DNA of 64,000 nucleotides from Synoicihabitans lomoniglobus (GTDB lineage: Bacteria; Verrucomicrobiota; Verrucomicrobiia; Opitutales; Opitutaceae). The notes below the pieces were generated by a model. It worked only from the letters and a program-made list of their open reading frames with translations. It searched no databases and was not told where the DNA came from. Of the stretch, positions 34,031-42,905 are shown piece after piece (positions within the stretch are counted from its first letter, which is position 1; each line of letters begins with the position of its first letter). The stretch is taken from assembly GCF_029023725.1 (NCBI RefSeq), contig NZ_CP119075.1, forward strand, positions 4,087,501 to 4,151,500. Reading direction: 5' to 3'. A program made the position numbers and the translations under genes.

Positions 34031-34351
34031 CGGGTCGCAGCCATTGCCCGCCGAAGGGAGGGGGTCAATTAGCAACTTGTCCTCGCTAAAACGTTGATGA
34101 GGAGCTACTCAAATACTCATCCGTTAAACACTCTTAATTGCAATTGTGTGGCTATTAATGCGTGTAAATAGCCACTTTTTCTAATTTTCATGAGATATTC
34201 ATACTATCGAATGAGCTATTTTGCGGTTATTTACTCTAACGTATGAATGATCGCAACAGTTGGCGTGACCCGGCACTCACTCTAACTACTCGGCTCGACT
34301 TTCGAAACCCCATCGAGTCTTACCCCTCCCCGCCCCAATCCGTTCCCACTC
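34031..34351. promoter_or_regulatory. AT-rich regulatory region upstream of the tandem LacI genes
   Basis: This 321-bp gap has a strongly AT-rich core (about 34090-34250), in sharp contrast to the rest of the window. It holds a nine-base-pair inverted repeat at 34148-34175 and a partial second copy of the same sequence, GCTATTTTGCGGTTATTTA (about 34212-34230). It also holds repeated TATTCAT/ATGAG words. TTTTGC and TATGAA with 17-bp spacing are possible promoter elements. The region must serve the lipoprotein gene leftward and the LacI pair rightward. Confidence 0.5.
34148..34175. promoter_or_regulatory. Perfect 9-bp inverted repeat (candidate operator), followed by T-run
   Basis: GTGGCTATT (34148-34156) and AATAGCCAC (34167-34175) pair perfectly around a ten-base loop, followed by TTTTT (34176-34180). 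The form is that of a terminator, but no rightward gene lies immediately upstream. An operator or leader hairpin is therefore more likely. Confidence 0.5.
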
Positions 34352-35416
34352 ATGCCCCTTACCCAAGCGCACGCCAAACGGGTGACGATCAAGGACGTTG
34401 CCCGCGAAGCCGGCGTCCATTTCACCACCGTCTCGCTGGCCTTGCGCGACCACGGGAGCATTCCCGAAAGAACGCGCGCTCGTATCCGCACCATCGCCGA
34501 AAATCTCGGCTATCAGAAGAACGCGGTCTTTTCCGCGCTCACCCAGTTTCACGTCAACGGTTCGACCGCCGCCGCGACCCCGCGCATCGCATTTGTGGCC
34601 AATCGCACCTTCAACGATGCGACTTCGTTCCACCCGCATCTACGGTCGTTCTATGACGGGGCCCGGCATCAGGCCGGCGTCCTCGGCTACGAGCTCGAAA
34701 CCATCATCGTCGCCCAGGATCGCCACGACTCCCGCTCGCTCGAACGCTACCTGCGCAGTCACAATATTTCCGGCATCCTCATCGCCAGTTTCGAACCCGG
34801 TTACGATACGCTGTCGTTGAACTGGGACGACTACGCCATTGTGAAGATCGACTCGATGCACATGTCGCCCGAAGCCGTCATCGTGGCCAACGATCACCGG
34901 CAGGACATTCGCACCACCTACCGGCAACTGGCCCGGCGCGGTTATCGCCGCATCGGCCTCGCCGTGGGTCGCGCCGACGAGGAGTCGACCCAGCACCGCT
35001 TCTCCGCCGGTTACCTCATCGAACGCGGGGAGATGATGCCCGGTGACGAGCATAATATTCCGCCGCTGTTGTTTCCCTTCAACCCCACGCGCGAACAAGC
35101 CGTGTCACTCTTACGGAGTTGGGTGAAACACCACCAGCTCGACGCCGTCATTTCCCACCACAGCCACATCGATGAGCTGCTCCACGAGGCCGGTCTGCGC
35201 GTGCCCCGCGACATCGCCTGCGCCTGCCTCTGTATTCGCGATGACAATACGCACCTTACCGGGGTGCGTCCCAACAACTACATGATCGGCGTCAAAGCCG
35301 TCTCGCAACTCGCCACGCAAATCCGCATCGGCGAACGCGGCATCCCTGAATTCTCTCCCCAAACCTATGTCCGCAGTGAATGGCAAGAAGGCAACTCCGC
35401 GCCCGGGGGCAACTAA
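34352..35416 (+). CDS. LacI family transcriptional regulator (first of tandem pair)
   Basis: 354 residues. The LacI helix-turn-helix is at about 10-35 (VTIKDVAREAGVHFTTVSLA), then the hinge region (SIPERTRARIRTIAENLGYQKN). A periplasmic-binding-like sensor domain follows (IAFVANRTF, GILIASFEPGYD, RRGYRRIGLAV). The sensor lacks the classical Asp-rich sugar-site spacing I could recognise, so the effector is unknown. LacI regulators usually control carbohydrate use, but no sugar genes are adjacent. Its last 50 bases overlap the start of the second regulator in another frame. Confidence 0.92.
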   Translation: MPLTQAHAKRVTIKDVAREAGVHFTTVSLALRDHGSIPERTRARIRTIAENLGYQKNAVFSALTQFHVNGSTAAATPRIAFVANRTFNDATSFHPHLRSFYDGARHQAGVLGYELETIIVAQDRHDSRSLERYLRSHNISGILIASFEPGYDTLSLNWDDYAIVKIDSMHMSPEAVIVANDHRQDIRTTYRQLARRGYRRIGLAVGRADEESTQHRFSAGYLIERGEMMPGDEHNIPPLLFPFNPTREQAVSLLRSWVKHHQLDAVISHHSHIDELLHEAGLRVPRDIACACLCIRDDNTHLTGVRPNNYMIGVKAVSQLATQIRIGERGIPEFSPQTYVRSEWQEGNSAPGGN

Positions 35417-36548
35417 GGCCGCCGGCCAACCCGCCGCGCGCAAGCGGAAGCGCGACCGTCCGACGATGGCCGACATCGCCGCCCGCATCGGCGTGCACCC
35501 CACCACCGTCTCGCTCGCCCTGCGCTCGCACCCCAGTATCCCGCTGGCCACGCGCAAACGCGTTTTGGCCGCCAGCGCCGAGATCGGCTATGTGCGCAAC
35601 CCCCTCCTGGATGCGTTTAATTTCCACCGCCTCAACAAACGCGCCACCAAGGACGGCACCACCATCGCATTCGTGGTCGATGCCAACACCTCCCCCTACT
35701 TTTTCGGCCAGGCCTTTCACCCGCTGGTCTACGCCGGAGCCCGCGCCGCCGCCGAGGCGCACCATCACTCGATCGAAGTGTTTCAGGTCGGCGAGCAGGA
35801 CCTCTCCCCCAAACGGCTGAACACCATCATCCATTCCCGCGGCATCACCGGCGTGCTGCTGTCGACGTTTACCCTGCAAACCCAGGCGCTCGAACTCGAC
35901 CTGAACGAACTCGCCGCCGTCAAAATCGAATCCCACCACCTCTGCCCGCACATTGACGTCGTCACCAATGATCAATGTCAGGCGGCCCGCCTCGCCGTGC
36001 GTCGACTGCGCGCTCTGGGTTACCGCCGCATCGGTCTCGCCACGGCCCGCGACGACGAATCGCGGCTCGACGACAATTTCGCCACCGGCGTGATCGTCGA
36101 ACAGGCCGAGATGCCGGAGAGCGAGTGCGTGCCGCCGTTGCATTTCGAACGCACGTCCCTCCCTGAAATCGGCGCCAAGGTAGAGGCGTGGGTCAAGGCC
36201 AACGCCGTGGACGTCCTGATCACCAACTGGAAGGAGTTTCTGGGCGAACCGCACAACGCCCAGGAGGGCTCGTGGACCATTCCTTGCACCAGTTTGCGGG
36301 TCGGCGAGGACATCGCGTTCGCTTCGCTCGATGTTCCCGTAAACCGCCCGGATGTCGCGGGCATTGTCCAGAATCACCGTCTTGTGGGCATGCGGGCCAT
36401 GGAGCAACTTTCCGTGCTGGTGCGCACCTTTCATCGCGGACCGCCCGAGGCCCCGTCGGCCACCTATGTCCCCGGCTTTTGGAAGGATGGGACCACCATT
36501 AAAACCAAGGTCCGCAGCTCCCACCATCCTTTCGCCCTGACCGCTTGA
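35367..36548 (+). CDS. LacI family transcriptional regulator (second of tandem pair)
   Basis: 393 residues. A basic, Ala/Lys-rich N-terminal extension of about 30 residues (ARKRKRDRP) precedes the helix-turn-helix PTMADIAARIGVHPTTVSLA and the hinge helix ATRKRVLAASAEIGYVRNP. The sensor domain includes IAFVVDANTSPYFFG, ITGVLLSTFTLQTQALEL and LRALGYRRIGLATARDDES. It is clearly paralogous to the preceding protein. The start at 35367 lies 50 nt inside the preceding gene. The next in-frame ATG (35466, MADIAAR) would cut into the DNA-binding domain, so the overlap is probably real. Confidence 0.9.
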   Translation: MSAVNGKKATPRPGATKAAGQPAARKRKRDRPTMADIAARIGVHPTTVSLALRSHPSIPLATRKRVLAASAEIGYVRNPLLDAFNFHRLNKRATKDGTTIAFVVDANTSPYFFGQAFHPLVYAGARAAAEAHHHSIEVFQVGEQDLSPKRLNTIIHSRGITGVLLSTFTLQTQALELDLNELAAVKIESHHLCPHIDVVTNDQCQAARLAVRRLRALGYRRIGLATARDDESRLDDNFATGVIVEQAEMPESECVPPLHFERTSLPEIGAKVEAWVKANAVDVLITNWKEFLGEPHNAQEGSWTIPCTSLRVGEDIAFASLDVPVNRPDVAGIVQNHRLVGMRAMEQLSVLVRTFHRGPPEAPSATYVPGFWKDGTTIKTKVRSSHHPFALTA

Positions 36549-36667
36549 TTCGCCGTAGTCTTTCCATTTCGAACGGACGCGGATCGACACCGGTTCAGCA
36601 TAACATCTGGGAGATCTGATCCGTGTTTATCTGGGTTCATGCGTGGACAAAAAAACGAAACCGCCTG

Positions 36668-38083
36668 TCAGCGACGCTCACCAAACCGAGCCGTGAATTC
36701 CTGGCGGGCGTTGCGCAACGCATCGGTGGAATTGGGCGCCGCGGCCAAGCGCTCCAGTGCCACCGCCGCCTCCGCTCGTCGGCCGCCTCGCACGTGGAAC
36801 CGCACCAAAAACTCCAGCAGAGGCGCGAAGTCCGGATCCCGTTCCAACGCGGCCAGCAGCTCCGTCTCCGCCCGCTCCGGCTCGCCCAAGCGAAACCACA
36901 CCGCGACCAGTTCCAGCGCCGCCGTTTGGTTATAGGGATCGAGCGCCACCGCTCGCTCCAACGGCCCGACCGCCTCCGTCAATCGCTCCTGCTGCACCAG
37001 TGCCCGCCCCCATTCATAGTTTAAGCCCGCATCATCGGGACACTGGGCCAGCCCTGCCTCCACCACGCGAAAAACCATGGCCAGATCACGCTGTTCCCGC
37101 GCCAGACGAACCCAATCCTGATAAATCTGGGCGTCATTCGGCGCCGCGACCAGTCCCTGCACATACGCGCGTTCTGCCCCGTCCCAATCTTTCGCCTCCT
37201 GCAAAACCCGCCCCCACTGCTGCCAGTTTGCCGCCACGTCCGGTTCGAGTTCCGCGGCCCGCTCCAGCAGTTCGCGGGACCATGCCGCATCATCCGTGGC
37301 CGCCGCCGCCACCCGCAGACCATACGACGTGAAACAATACGCCAACAACTCCTCCGCCCAGAGATCACGCTCCGCCCGAAACCGGCCGGCCGCCTCCGCC
37401 CGCCGACGCATCTCGGCCGCCCGCTTGGTTTCACCCAACACGTCGTCGACCGTCGCCAACAAACTCAATCCGCCCGCAAACATCGGATGTCGGCCGACCA
37501 CGTCCTCCAGATGTCGCCGCGCGTCCAGCCACCGTTGCTCTTCCACCGCGATGCGCGCCAATCCCAGCAACGCGAACGCATCACCCGGAGCCTCCGCCAA
37601 CACCGATTCATACACCGCCTTGGCCTGCGTTCCCTTGCCTTGTTTGAGCAACACGTCGGCGAGCTTCCGCCGCGCCAAACCATACTCCGGTGCCACGGTC
37701 ACCACGTGCCGCAGGAGCGGCTCACTCTCCGCCAACCGCCCCGCCGTGCCAAGCAACTCACTCCAACCATACGCCCAACGCGGGTCCGTGGCATCACGCT
37801 CGCACAACACCGCATACACCGTTTCCGCCTCGTCAGTAAAACCGTTGGCGTGATACAGTCGCGCCAGTTCCCCCGCCGCTCGTTTCGCGCCTTCACCTCC
37901 CGCCCAGATTTCGCCGATCGCCGCTTCCACCCGCACCGCCAATGCCTCCGGCATCACCGGTTGCACAACGGGCACCGCCGCCCGCCACCCCGTCGCCTGA
38001 CGATACCACATCACCCCGCCCATCACCAACCCTGCGCCGACCAGAACCGCCGCTAATCTGATTCGCCAGGATGCCGTGCGCAT
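36668..38083 (-). CDS. TPR-repeat protein, membrane-anchored
   Basis: 471 residues. An N-terminal transmembrane segment (IRLAAVLVGAGLVMGGVMWY) is followed by about ten tetratricopeptide-like helix pairs from residue 60 to the end. Recurring elements are LGLARIAVEEQRWLDARRHL and LVAVWFRLGEPERAETELL, with PxxxxAxxxL spacing of about 34. TPR arrays are protein-interaction scaffolds. I chose the ATG at 38083 over 38122 because it directly precedes the membrane segment. It is divergent from the CRTAC1-like gene with 97 nt between them, which suggests shared control. Confidence 0.82.
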   Translation of the reverse strand: MRTASWRIRLAAVLVGAGLVMGGVMWYRQATGWRAAVPVVQPVMPEALAVRVEAAIGEIWAGGEGAKRAAGELARLYHANGFTDEAETVYAVLCERDATDPRWAYGWSELLGTAGRLAESEPLLRHVVTVAPEYGLARRKLADVLLKQGKGTQAKAVYESVLAEAPGDAFALLGLARIAVEEQRWLDARRHLEDVVGRHPMFAGGLSLLATVDDVLGETKRAAEMRRRAEAAGRFRAERDLWAEELLAYCFTSYGLRVAAAATDDAAWSRELLERAAELEPDVAANWQQWGRVLQEAKDWDGAERAYVQGLVAAPNDAQIYQDWVRLAREQRDLAMVFRVVEAGLAQCPDDAGLNYEWGRALVQQERLTEAVGPLERAVALDPYNQTAALELVAVWFRLGEPERAETELLAALERDPDFAPLLEFLVRFHVRGGRRAEAAVALERLAAAPNSTDALRNARQEFTARFGERR

Positions 38084-38180
38084 AGACCATCGAAGAACGC
38101 CCACCCTGCGCGCTACCGTCAAACGACAACTGCCCCTCTCCCCGTTTACCCCGACTCTTTCGTTTTAGGTTTTCCCGACC

Positions 38181-41100
38181 ATGTTTCCCCATCGCGCCTG
38201 CCCCCTTTGGAGCGTGCTGTTCGCCGCCATCGCGACCGCGCAATCGCCCGCCGAGTTCGCCGCCACCCCGTTGGCTCCCCGCTCGCGCGCACCCGACGCG
38301 CACGGTCCGATGTTCACCCCGCTCTCCCCGGCTGAGACTGGCATCGACGCGCCCAACGCTTACGACGATCCACTCATGTGGAGTCGGCACTACCGCGAGT
38401 TTTCGATCGGCGCCATCGGCACGGGTCTCGCCGCCGGAGACGTCGATGGTGACGGCCGACCCGACTTGTTCATCGTCAATAAGTGCGGCCCCAACCGCCT
38501 TTACCGCAACCTCGGTGACTTCCGCTTCGAGGACATCACCGCCACCGCCGGAGTGGCCGGTCCCACCGAACCCGAATACTGGCAACAGGGCGCCGCCTTC
38601 GCCGACATCGACAACGACGGCGACCTCGATCTCCACGTCTGCCGGTGGAACGCCCCCAACCTCCTCTACCTCAACGACGGCACCGGCCACTTCACCGAGG
38701 AAGCCGCCGCCCGCGGGCTCGCCGTTACCACCGCCTCCTCGCAAATCCATTTCGCCGACATGGACAATGACGGCGACCTCGACGCCTACCTGCAGACCAA
38801 TCTGCTCAACGGCGAAGCCCGCCCCAACGGCGAACCCGACTTCTTCTTCGCCAACGACGGCACCGGTCACTTCACCGACATCACCGCCGAGATCGGCGTG
38901 AGCGGCGACACCCAGGGCCACTCCGCCACGTGGTGGGACTACGACGGCGACGGCTACCTCGATCTCTACGTCGCCAACGACTTCAAGGATCCCGACACCC
39001 TCTACCACAACGACTACTTCCTCAACGCCGGCCGACCCGACCCCGCTGAACTCAAACGCCGCAGGGACGCCTCGCGAGCGGAGCGACGCCAACGCCTGGC
39101 CGACGGCCTGCCACCGCGCTTCGGACGGCGCCTTGAAAACACCCTGTCCTACGTCGTCCCCCACACCCCGCACTCGTCCATGGGCGCTGACTTCGGCGAC
39201 CTCGACAACGACGGCCGCATGGACCTTGTCATCGCCGACATGGCCGCCACCTCCCGCGAAAAATCGCAACGCGGCATGGCCAGCATTCGCGCCAACATGC
39301 CGGCGATGAACCATCACCCCGGCGTGGCGCCCCAACTCATGCGCAACGCCGTCTACCTCAACCGCCACGACGGTCGCATGCATGAGGTCGCCCACCTCAC
39401 CGGATTGGCCGCCTCGGACTGGACGTGGACCGTGCGTCTGGAAGACTTCGACAACGACGGCCACACCGACGCCTTCTTCACCAACGGCATGGTGCGGGAA
39501 CTGCACAACACCGACATCACCTCCCGTATGCAGCGCTCGGAAAGCATGAGCCAGCGCACCCGCATCATGCGCGCCACGCCCCCGCTCGCGGAAGCCAACC
39601 TCGCCTTCCGCAACCTCGGCGATCTCGCCTTCGCCGACGTATCCAAAGAATGGGGACTTAATCACCTCGGCGTGTCCTTCGGGGCGGTCACCGCCGACTT
39701 CGACGGCGACGGCGACCTCGATCTGGTGTTCTCCAACTACGACGCCCCGGCCACCGTGCTGCGCAACGACAGCGCGACCGGCCATCGTGTCACCATCAGC
39801 CTGCGAGGGGGAAAACTGCGGCAGTCATCGGCCAATGCGGTGGCGACCCTGCTCGACACCGGAACATATAGTCCGGGTATGGGCAGCGCCAACGCGCAGG
39901 GCATCGGCGCCACGGTCACGATCAGGACATCCGTCGGCTCACAGACCCGCACCCTGATCACGCAGCGCGGTTACCTCTCCTCGCAGCAGCCGCTGCTACA
40001 CTTCGGTCTCGGCGACGCGACGACGATCGACTCTCTCACCATCAAGTGGGGCCAGGGCGACCCGGACGTTTATACCAATCTGCCGGTCGATCAGCACTTC
40101 ACGATCACGCAACAAACCCGCCACAGCATGACCATGAGTTACGCGGACGGCCCCACGCTCTTCCACGACTCCGCCCCCGACTTCGGCCTCCAGGTCACCT
40201 CCGTCGAAGACAACACCGCGCCTTTCCCACAAGCGACCGAACTGCCTTTCCGCGTCGACCGCTTCGGACCCGGCGTGGCCGTCGGCGACATCAATGGCGA
40301 CGGCATCGACGACGTGATCGTCGGGGGCACGGTCGGACACCCGGGCGAAGTGCGCAGCTCCATTGCGCCCCGCGAATGGGCGCCGTCCAACTTCACGCTG
40401 TTCAGCGGCACCACCGCCACCGCCGACGCCCAGCCCCTGCTCGTCGAAATCAACGGCGACGGTCATCTCGACTTGCTGCTGCCCCAAACCGGCACCGCCC
40501 GACCCGCCGGCGACCCGGCCTACCAACCGCACGCGTTTCTCAACGATGGTCTCGGCGGCTTCGATCGTGCGTCGGCCGATCTGCTCCCGTCCTTGCCGCT
40601 CAGTGTCGGCGCGGCCGTGGCGGCCGACTTCGATCGCGATGGCCACATGGATGTGTTTCTCGGCGCCCGCCAGATTCCCGGACGCTATCCGCAACCGGCC
40701 GACAGTGCGCTGCTGCTCCATCGGGCGGGTCGCTTCATCAACGCCACTGCCACCCACGCTCCCATGCTCGCCGGCATCGGACTCGTGACTTCCGCGCTCG
40801 CCACCGATGTCGACGACGACGGCTGGCTCGACCTGTTGCTCGCCCGCGATTGGGGCACGGTGGTGTATCTCCACAACGACGCCGGCCAAGGTTTCACCGA
40901 TCAATCCGACGCCGCCGGATTCAGCGCCGCCGGTGCGGGTTGGTGGAACTCGCTCGCCGCCGCCGATTTCAACGGCGACGGCCGCATGGACTACGCCGTC
41001 GGCAATCTCGGTCTCAACACGCCCTACGTCGCTCCCGTCACCATGCTGCATGGCCCCTTCGCCCCCGACGGCACCGACCTGCTGATCGAAACCGTGTCGG

Positions 41101-41903
41101 AAGGCGGACAACTCTACCCCCGTCGTTCGCTCACCGTGCTGGGCGCGCAGATTCCAGCTCTCAAACGACAGTTCCGCCATCACGACGATTACGCCGTCAC
41201 CCCGCTCACCGATATGCTCGACGCAGCCACCTTGGCGGCCGCCACGCGCTTCACCGCCACGGAGCTGCGCAGCGGGGTGTTTTTGAGCCAGGCCGACGGC
41301 ACGCACGAGTTCCGAGCCTTGCCACGCTTCGCGCAGATTGCGCCGACCTACGGACTCGTCACCGCCGACTTCAACGGCGACACCTTCACCGATCTCGCCG
41401 GAGGGCAAAACCTCTACAACGTTCGCCCGGAAACCGGACGCTTTGACGGCGGCCTGGGCTTCATTCTCCACGGTGACGGCCAAGGTGGATTCACTGTCGA
41501 AGAACAGAATCAACCCACCATCCCGCACGACGCCAAGGGCCTCGCCTTGATCGACCTCCACCGTTTTGGTCGGCCGCAACTCTATGTCACCCGCAACAAC
41601 GACAGCACCATGGCGATCAACGCCGGTTATCGGCAAGGCATGGGCGTCCAACTCCTCGGTCCGCCCGCCAACCCCACCGGCGTGGGCACGCGCATCACGG
41701 TCGTCTACGCCGATGATCACCGGACCATGAGCGAAGTCGCGGCCGGCGGCGGCCATCGCAGCCAGTCCACCGCCACGGCGTTCCTGAGCTACGATGCCGA
41801 AACTCCGCCACGCGAGATCATCTTTCGTTGGCCCAACGGCACCTCCAACACCTTGCCTTGGCCCACCGAACCACCCCGCATTCTAAAAGTCCGCATCCCC
41901 TGA
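38181..41903 (+). CDS. Secreted CRTAC1-like protein with two FG-GAP/ASPIC modules
   Basis: 1240 residues. A signal peptide (LWSVLFAAIATAQS) is followed by two complete modules. Module one (about 40-650) has FG-GAP loops DVDGDGRPDLF, DIDNDGDLDLH, DMDNDGDLDAY, DYDGDGYLDLY, DLDNDGRMDLV and DFDGDGDLDLV, ending in an ASPIC/UnbV domain (IGATVTIRTSVGSQTRTL, FGLGDATTIDSLTIKWGQG). Module two (about 650-1240) has DINGDGIDDVIV, DFDRDGHMDVFL, DVDDDGWLDLLL, DFNGDGRMDYAV, DFNGDTFTDLAG and a final ASPIC domain (REIIFRWPNGTSNTLPW). These calcium-binding propellers are secreted or surface proteins; ligand unknown. TAGGTT nine bases before the ATG may be a -10 element. Confidence 0.9.
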   Translation: MFPHRACPLWSVLFAAIATAQSPAEFAATPLAPRSRAPDAHGPMFTPLSPAETGIDAPNAYDDPLMWSRHYREFSIGAIGTGLAAGDVDGDGRPDLFIVNKCGPNRLYRNLGDFRFEDITATAGVAGPTEPEYWQQGAAFADIDNDGDLDLHVCRWNAPNLLYLNDGTGHFTEEAAARGLAVTTASSQIHFADMDNDGDLDAYLQTNLLNGEARPNGEPDFFFANDGTGHFTDITAEIGVSGDTQGHSATWWDYDGDGYLDLYVANDFKDPDTLYHNDYFLNAGRPDPAELKRRRDASRAERRQRLADGLPPRFGRRLENTLSYVVPHTPHSSMGADFGDLDNDGRMDLVIADMAATSREKSQRGMASIRANMPAMNHHPGVAPQLMRNAVYLNRHDGRMHEVAHLTGLAASDWTWTVRLEDFDNDGHTDAFFTNGMVRELHNTDITSRMQRSESMSQRTRIMRATPPLAEANLAFRNLGDLAFADVSKEWGLNHLGVSFGAVTADFDGDGDLDLVFSNYDAPATVLRNDSATGHRVTISLRGGKLRQSSANAVATLLDTGTYSPGMGSANAQGIGATVTIRTSVGSQTRTLITQRGYLSSQQPLLHFGLGDATTIDSLTIKWGQGDPDVYTNLPVDQHFTITQQTRHSMTMSYADGPTLFHDSAPDFGLQVTSVEDNTAPFPQATELPFRVDRFGPGVAVGDINGDGIDDVIVGGTVGHPGEVRSSIAPREWAPSNFTLFSGTTATADAQPLLVEINGDGHLDLLLPQTGTARPAGDPAYQPHAFLNDGLGGFDRASADLLPSLPLSVGAAVAADFDRDGHMDVFLGARQIPGRYPQPADSALLLHRAGRFINATATHAPMLAGIGLVTSALATDVDDDGWLDLLLARDWGTVVYLHNDAGQGFTDQSDAAGFSAAGAGWWNSLAAADFNGDGRMDYAVGNLGLNTPYVAPVTMLHGPFAPDGTDLLIETVSEGGQLYPRRSLTVLGAQIPALKRQFRHHDDYAVTPLTDMLDAATLAAATRFTATELRSGVFLSQADGTHEFRALPRFAQIAPTYGLVTADFNGDTFTDLAGGQNLYNVRPETGRFDGGLGFILHGDGQGGFTVEEQNQPTIPHDAKGLALIDLHRFGRPQLYVTRNNDSTMAINAGYRQGMGVQLLGPPANPTGVGTRITVVYADDHRTMSEVAAGGGHRSQSTATAFLSYDAETPPREIIFRWPNGTSNTLPWPTEPPRILKVRIP

Positions 41904-41938
41904 TGCTCGGATGATGGTAACCACGAAATACACGAACC

Positions 41939-41980
41939 ACACGAAAGAGCTCAGACCGACGGACGGCTTTCGTGTTTTTT
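41939..41980 (+). terminator. Intrinsic terminator after the CRTAC1-like gene
   Basis: ACACGAAAG (41939-41947) pairs with CTTTCGTGT (41967-41975) and runs straight into a T-tract ending at 41980. The sequence resembles the CACGAAATACACGAAAG-type repeats seen downstream of genes in Verrucomicrobiota and Planctomycetota. Confidence 0.75.
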
Positions 41981-42016
41981 GGTTAAAAAAAGCCGCTTAG
42001 GCTCCGCTATCTTTTC

Positions 42017-42754
42017 ATGAAACCCCTCTACCTTGTCGCTGCCATCGCGGTCATTTCCGTGGTCATCAACATCGGTGTGCTACTGCGCCCGAAACCGGTT
42101 GATAAACCGCACCCCGTCGCGGCACCGCCAGCTGCCCCCGCCCCGACCGTGCCCACCGGTCCGCTCAACGCCTACGCGGCGCTCGGCTCCTACGTCGCCG
42201 CCAGCAACCGTATCCCGGACCTCGATTGGAACGATGCCCAATTCAACGCCTTCGCCGCCGGGTTGCGCTCCTGTTACGAAGGCCGACCCGTGCCGTTCAA
42301 TGATGCCGCCGAACGGTTGCGCGAGGAGATCAATACCAAGGTTCAGGCCATCCTCGGCGAAACCGGCACCGGCGACGATCCGCTGGGCCTTTACTTCGCC
42401 AAACTACGGGCCGAGGAAAACGTGCAACGCACCGACTCCGGTCTGCACTACCGACTGACCGAACCAGGTCACGGCGACGCGCCTGCGACCGATGCCACCG
42501 TCCTGATCAGCTACGCCGGACGCCTGCCGACCGGCGAATCGCTCCAAACATTTCAAGCCACGCGGTTGAAAGTAAAGTTGTCCGATGTGCTGCCGGGACT
42601 ACGCGAGGGCATCACGCTCATGCGTCCCGCCGGCAAAGCCCTGCTTTACCTGCCCCCCGACCTATCGTTTGCCAACGGCAACTGGCCGGCCGAAATTCCC
42701 CGCGGTGCCCCGATCATCCTGTTCGTGGAACTTCACTACGTGTCGGCGGAGTGA
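42017..42754 (+). CDS. Degenerate FKBP-type isomerase, membrane-anchored
   Basis: 245 residues. One N-terminal transmembrane segment (LYLVAAIAVISVVINIGVLL) and a Pro-rich linker precede an FKBP_N-like helical region (about 55-130) and an FKBP_C domain (about 140-245). The core VLISYAGRLPTGESL, VLPGLREGITLMRPAGKALLYLPPDL and FVELHYV strands are recognisable. However, the catalytic FDSS-type site reads LQTFQA, VIPGW has become VLPGL, and the LAYG loop is SFANGNW. It is likely a chaperone-like rather than an efficient isomerase. TATCTT lies three bases before the ATG. Confidence 0.8.
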   Translation: MKPLYLVAAIAVISVVINIGVLLRPKPVDKPHPVAAPPAAPAPTVPTGPLNAYAALGSYVAASNRIPDLDWNDAQFNAFAAGLRSCYEGRPVPFNDAAERLREEINTKVQAILGETGTGDDPLGLYFAKLRAEENVQRTDSGLHYRLTEPGHGDAPATDATVLISYAGRLPTGESLQTFQATRLKVKLSDVLPGLREGITLMRPAGKALLYLPPDLSFANGNWPAEIPRGAPIILFVELHYVSAE

Positions 42755-42811
42755 AGCAGGGAAAAGTGGGCCCCGCCCGCGGTGACGTCTACGGCTGAGT
42801 GGGCGTGTTCA

Positions 42812-42897
42812 TCGCGCGCGAGCGCGCTCCTACCCAGGGTTCCGCGCGGGTTCAACGCATGCACGGTGTGGCTTGGTAGGAGCGGGCTGGCGCGCGA
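42812..42897. repeat. REP doublet (inverted pair) between convergent genes
   Basis: The arms TCGCGCGCGAGCGCGCTCC-TACC (42812-42834) and GGTAGGAGCGGGCTGG-CGCGCGA (42875-42897) are inverted copies with two mismatches around a 40-base centre. The GTAGGAGCG...GCGCGCGA form is that of REP elements (BIME/REPIN) in Gram-negative genomes. It sits between convergent genes, the usual location. Confidence 0.75.
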
Positions 42898-42905
42898 TGC
42901 TTCGT

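Noticed and set aside
34148-34180. Intrinsic terminator
   Set aside because: It has the hairpin-T5 form, but the nearest rightward gene ends at 32716 and an opposing gene lies between, so there is no evident client transcript.
37893-39785. A 630-codon minus-strand frame, and similar ones at 39996-41756 and 27816-29501
   Set aside because: They lie antisense to genes with clear domains (CRTAC1-like and DUF255) and have Val/Gly-rich shadow composition.
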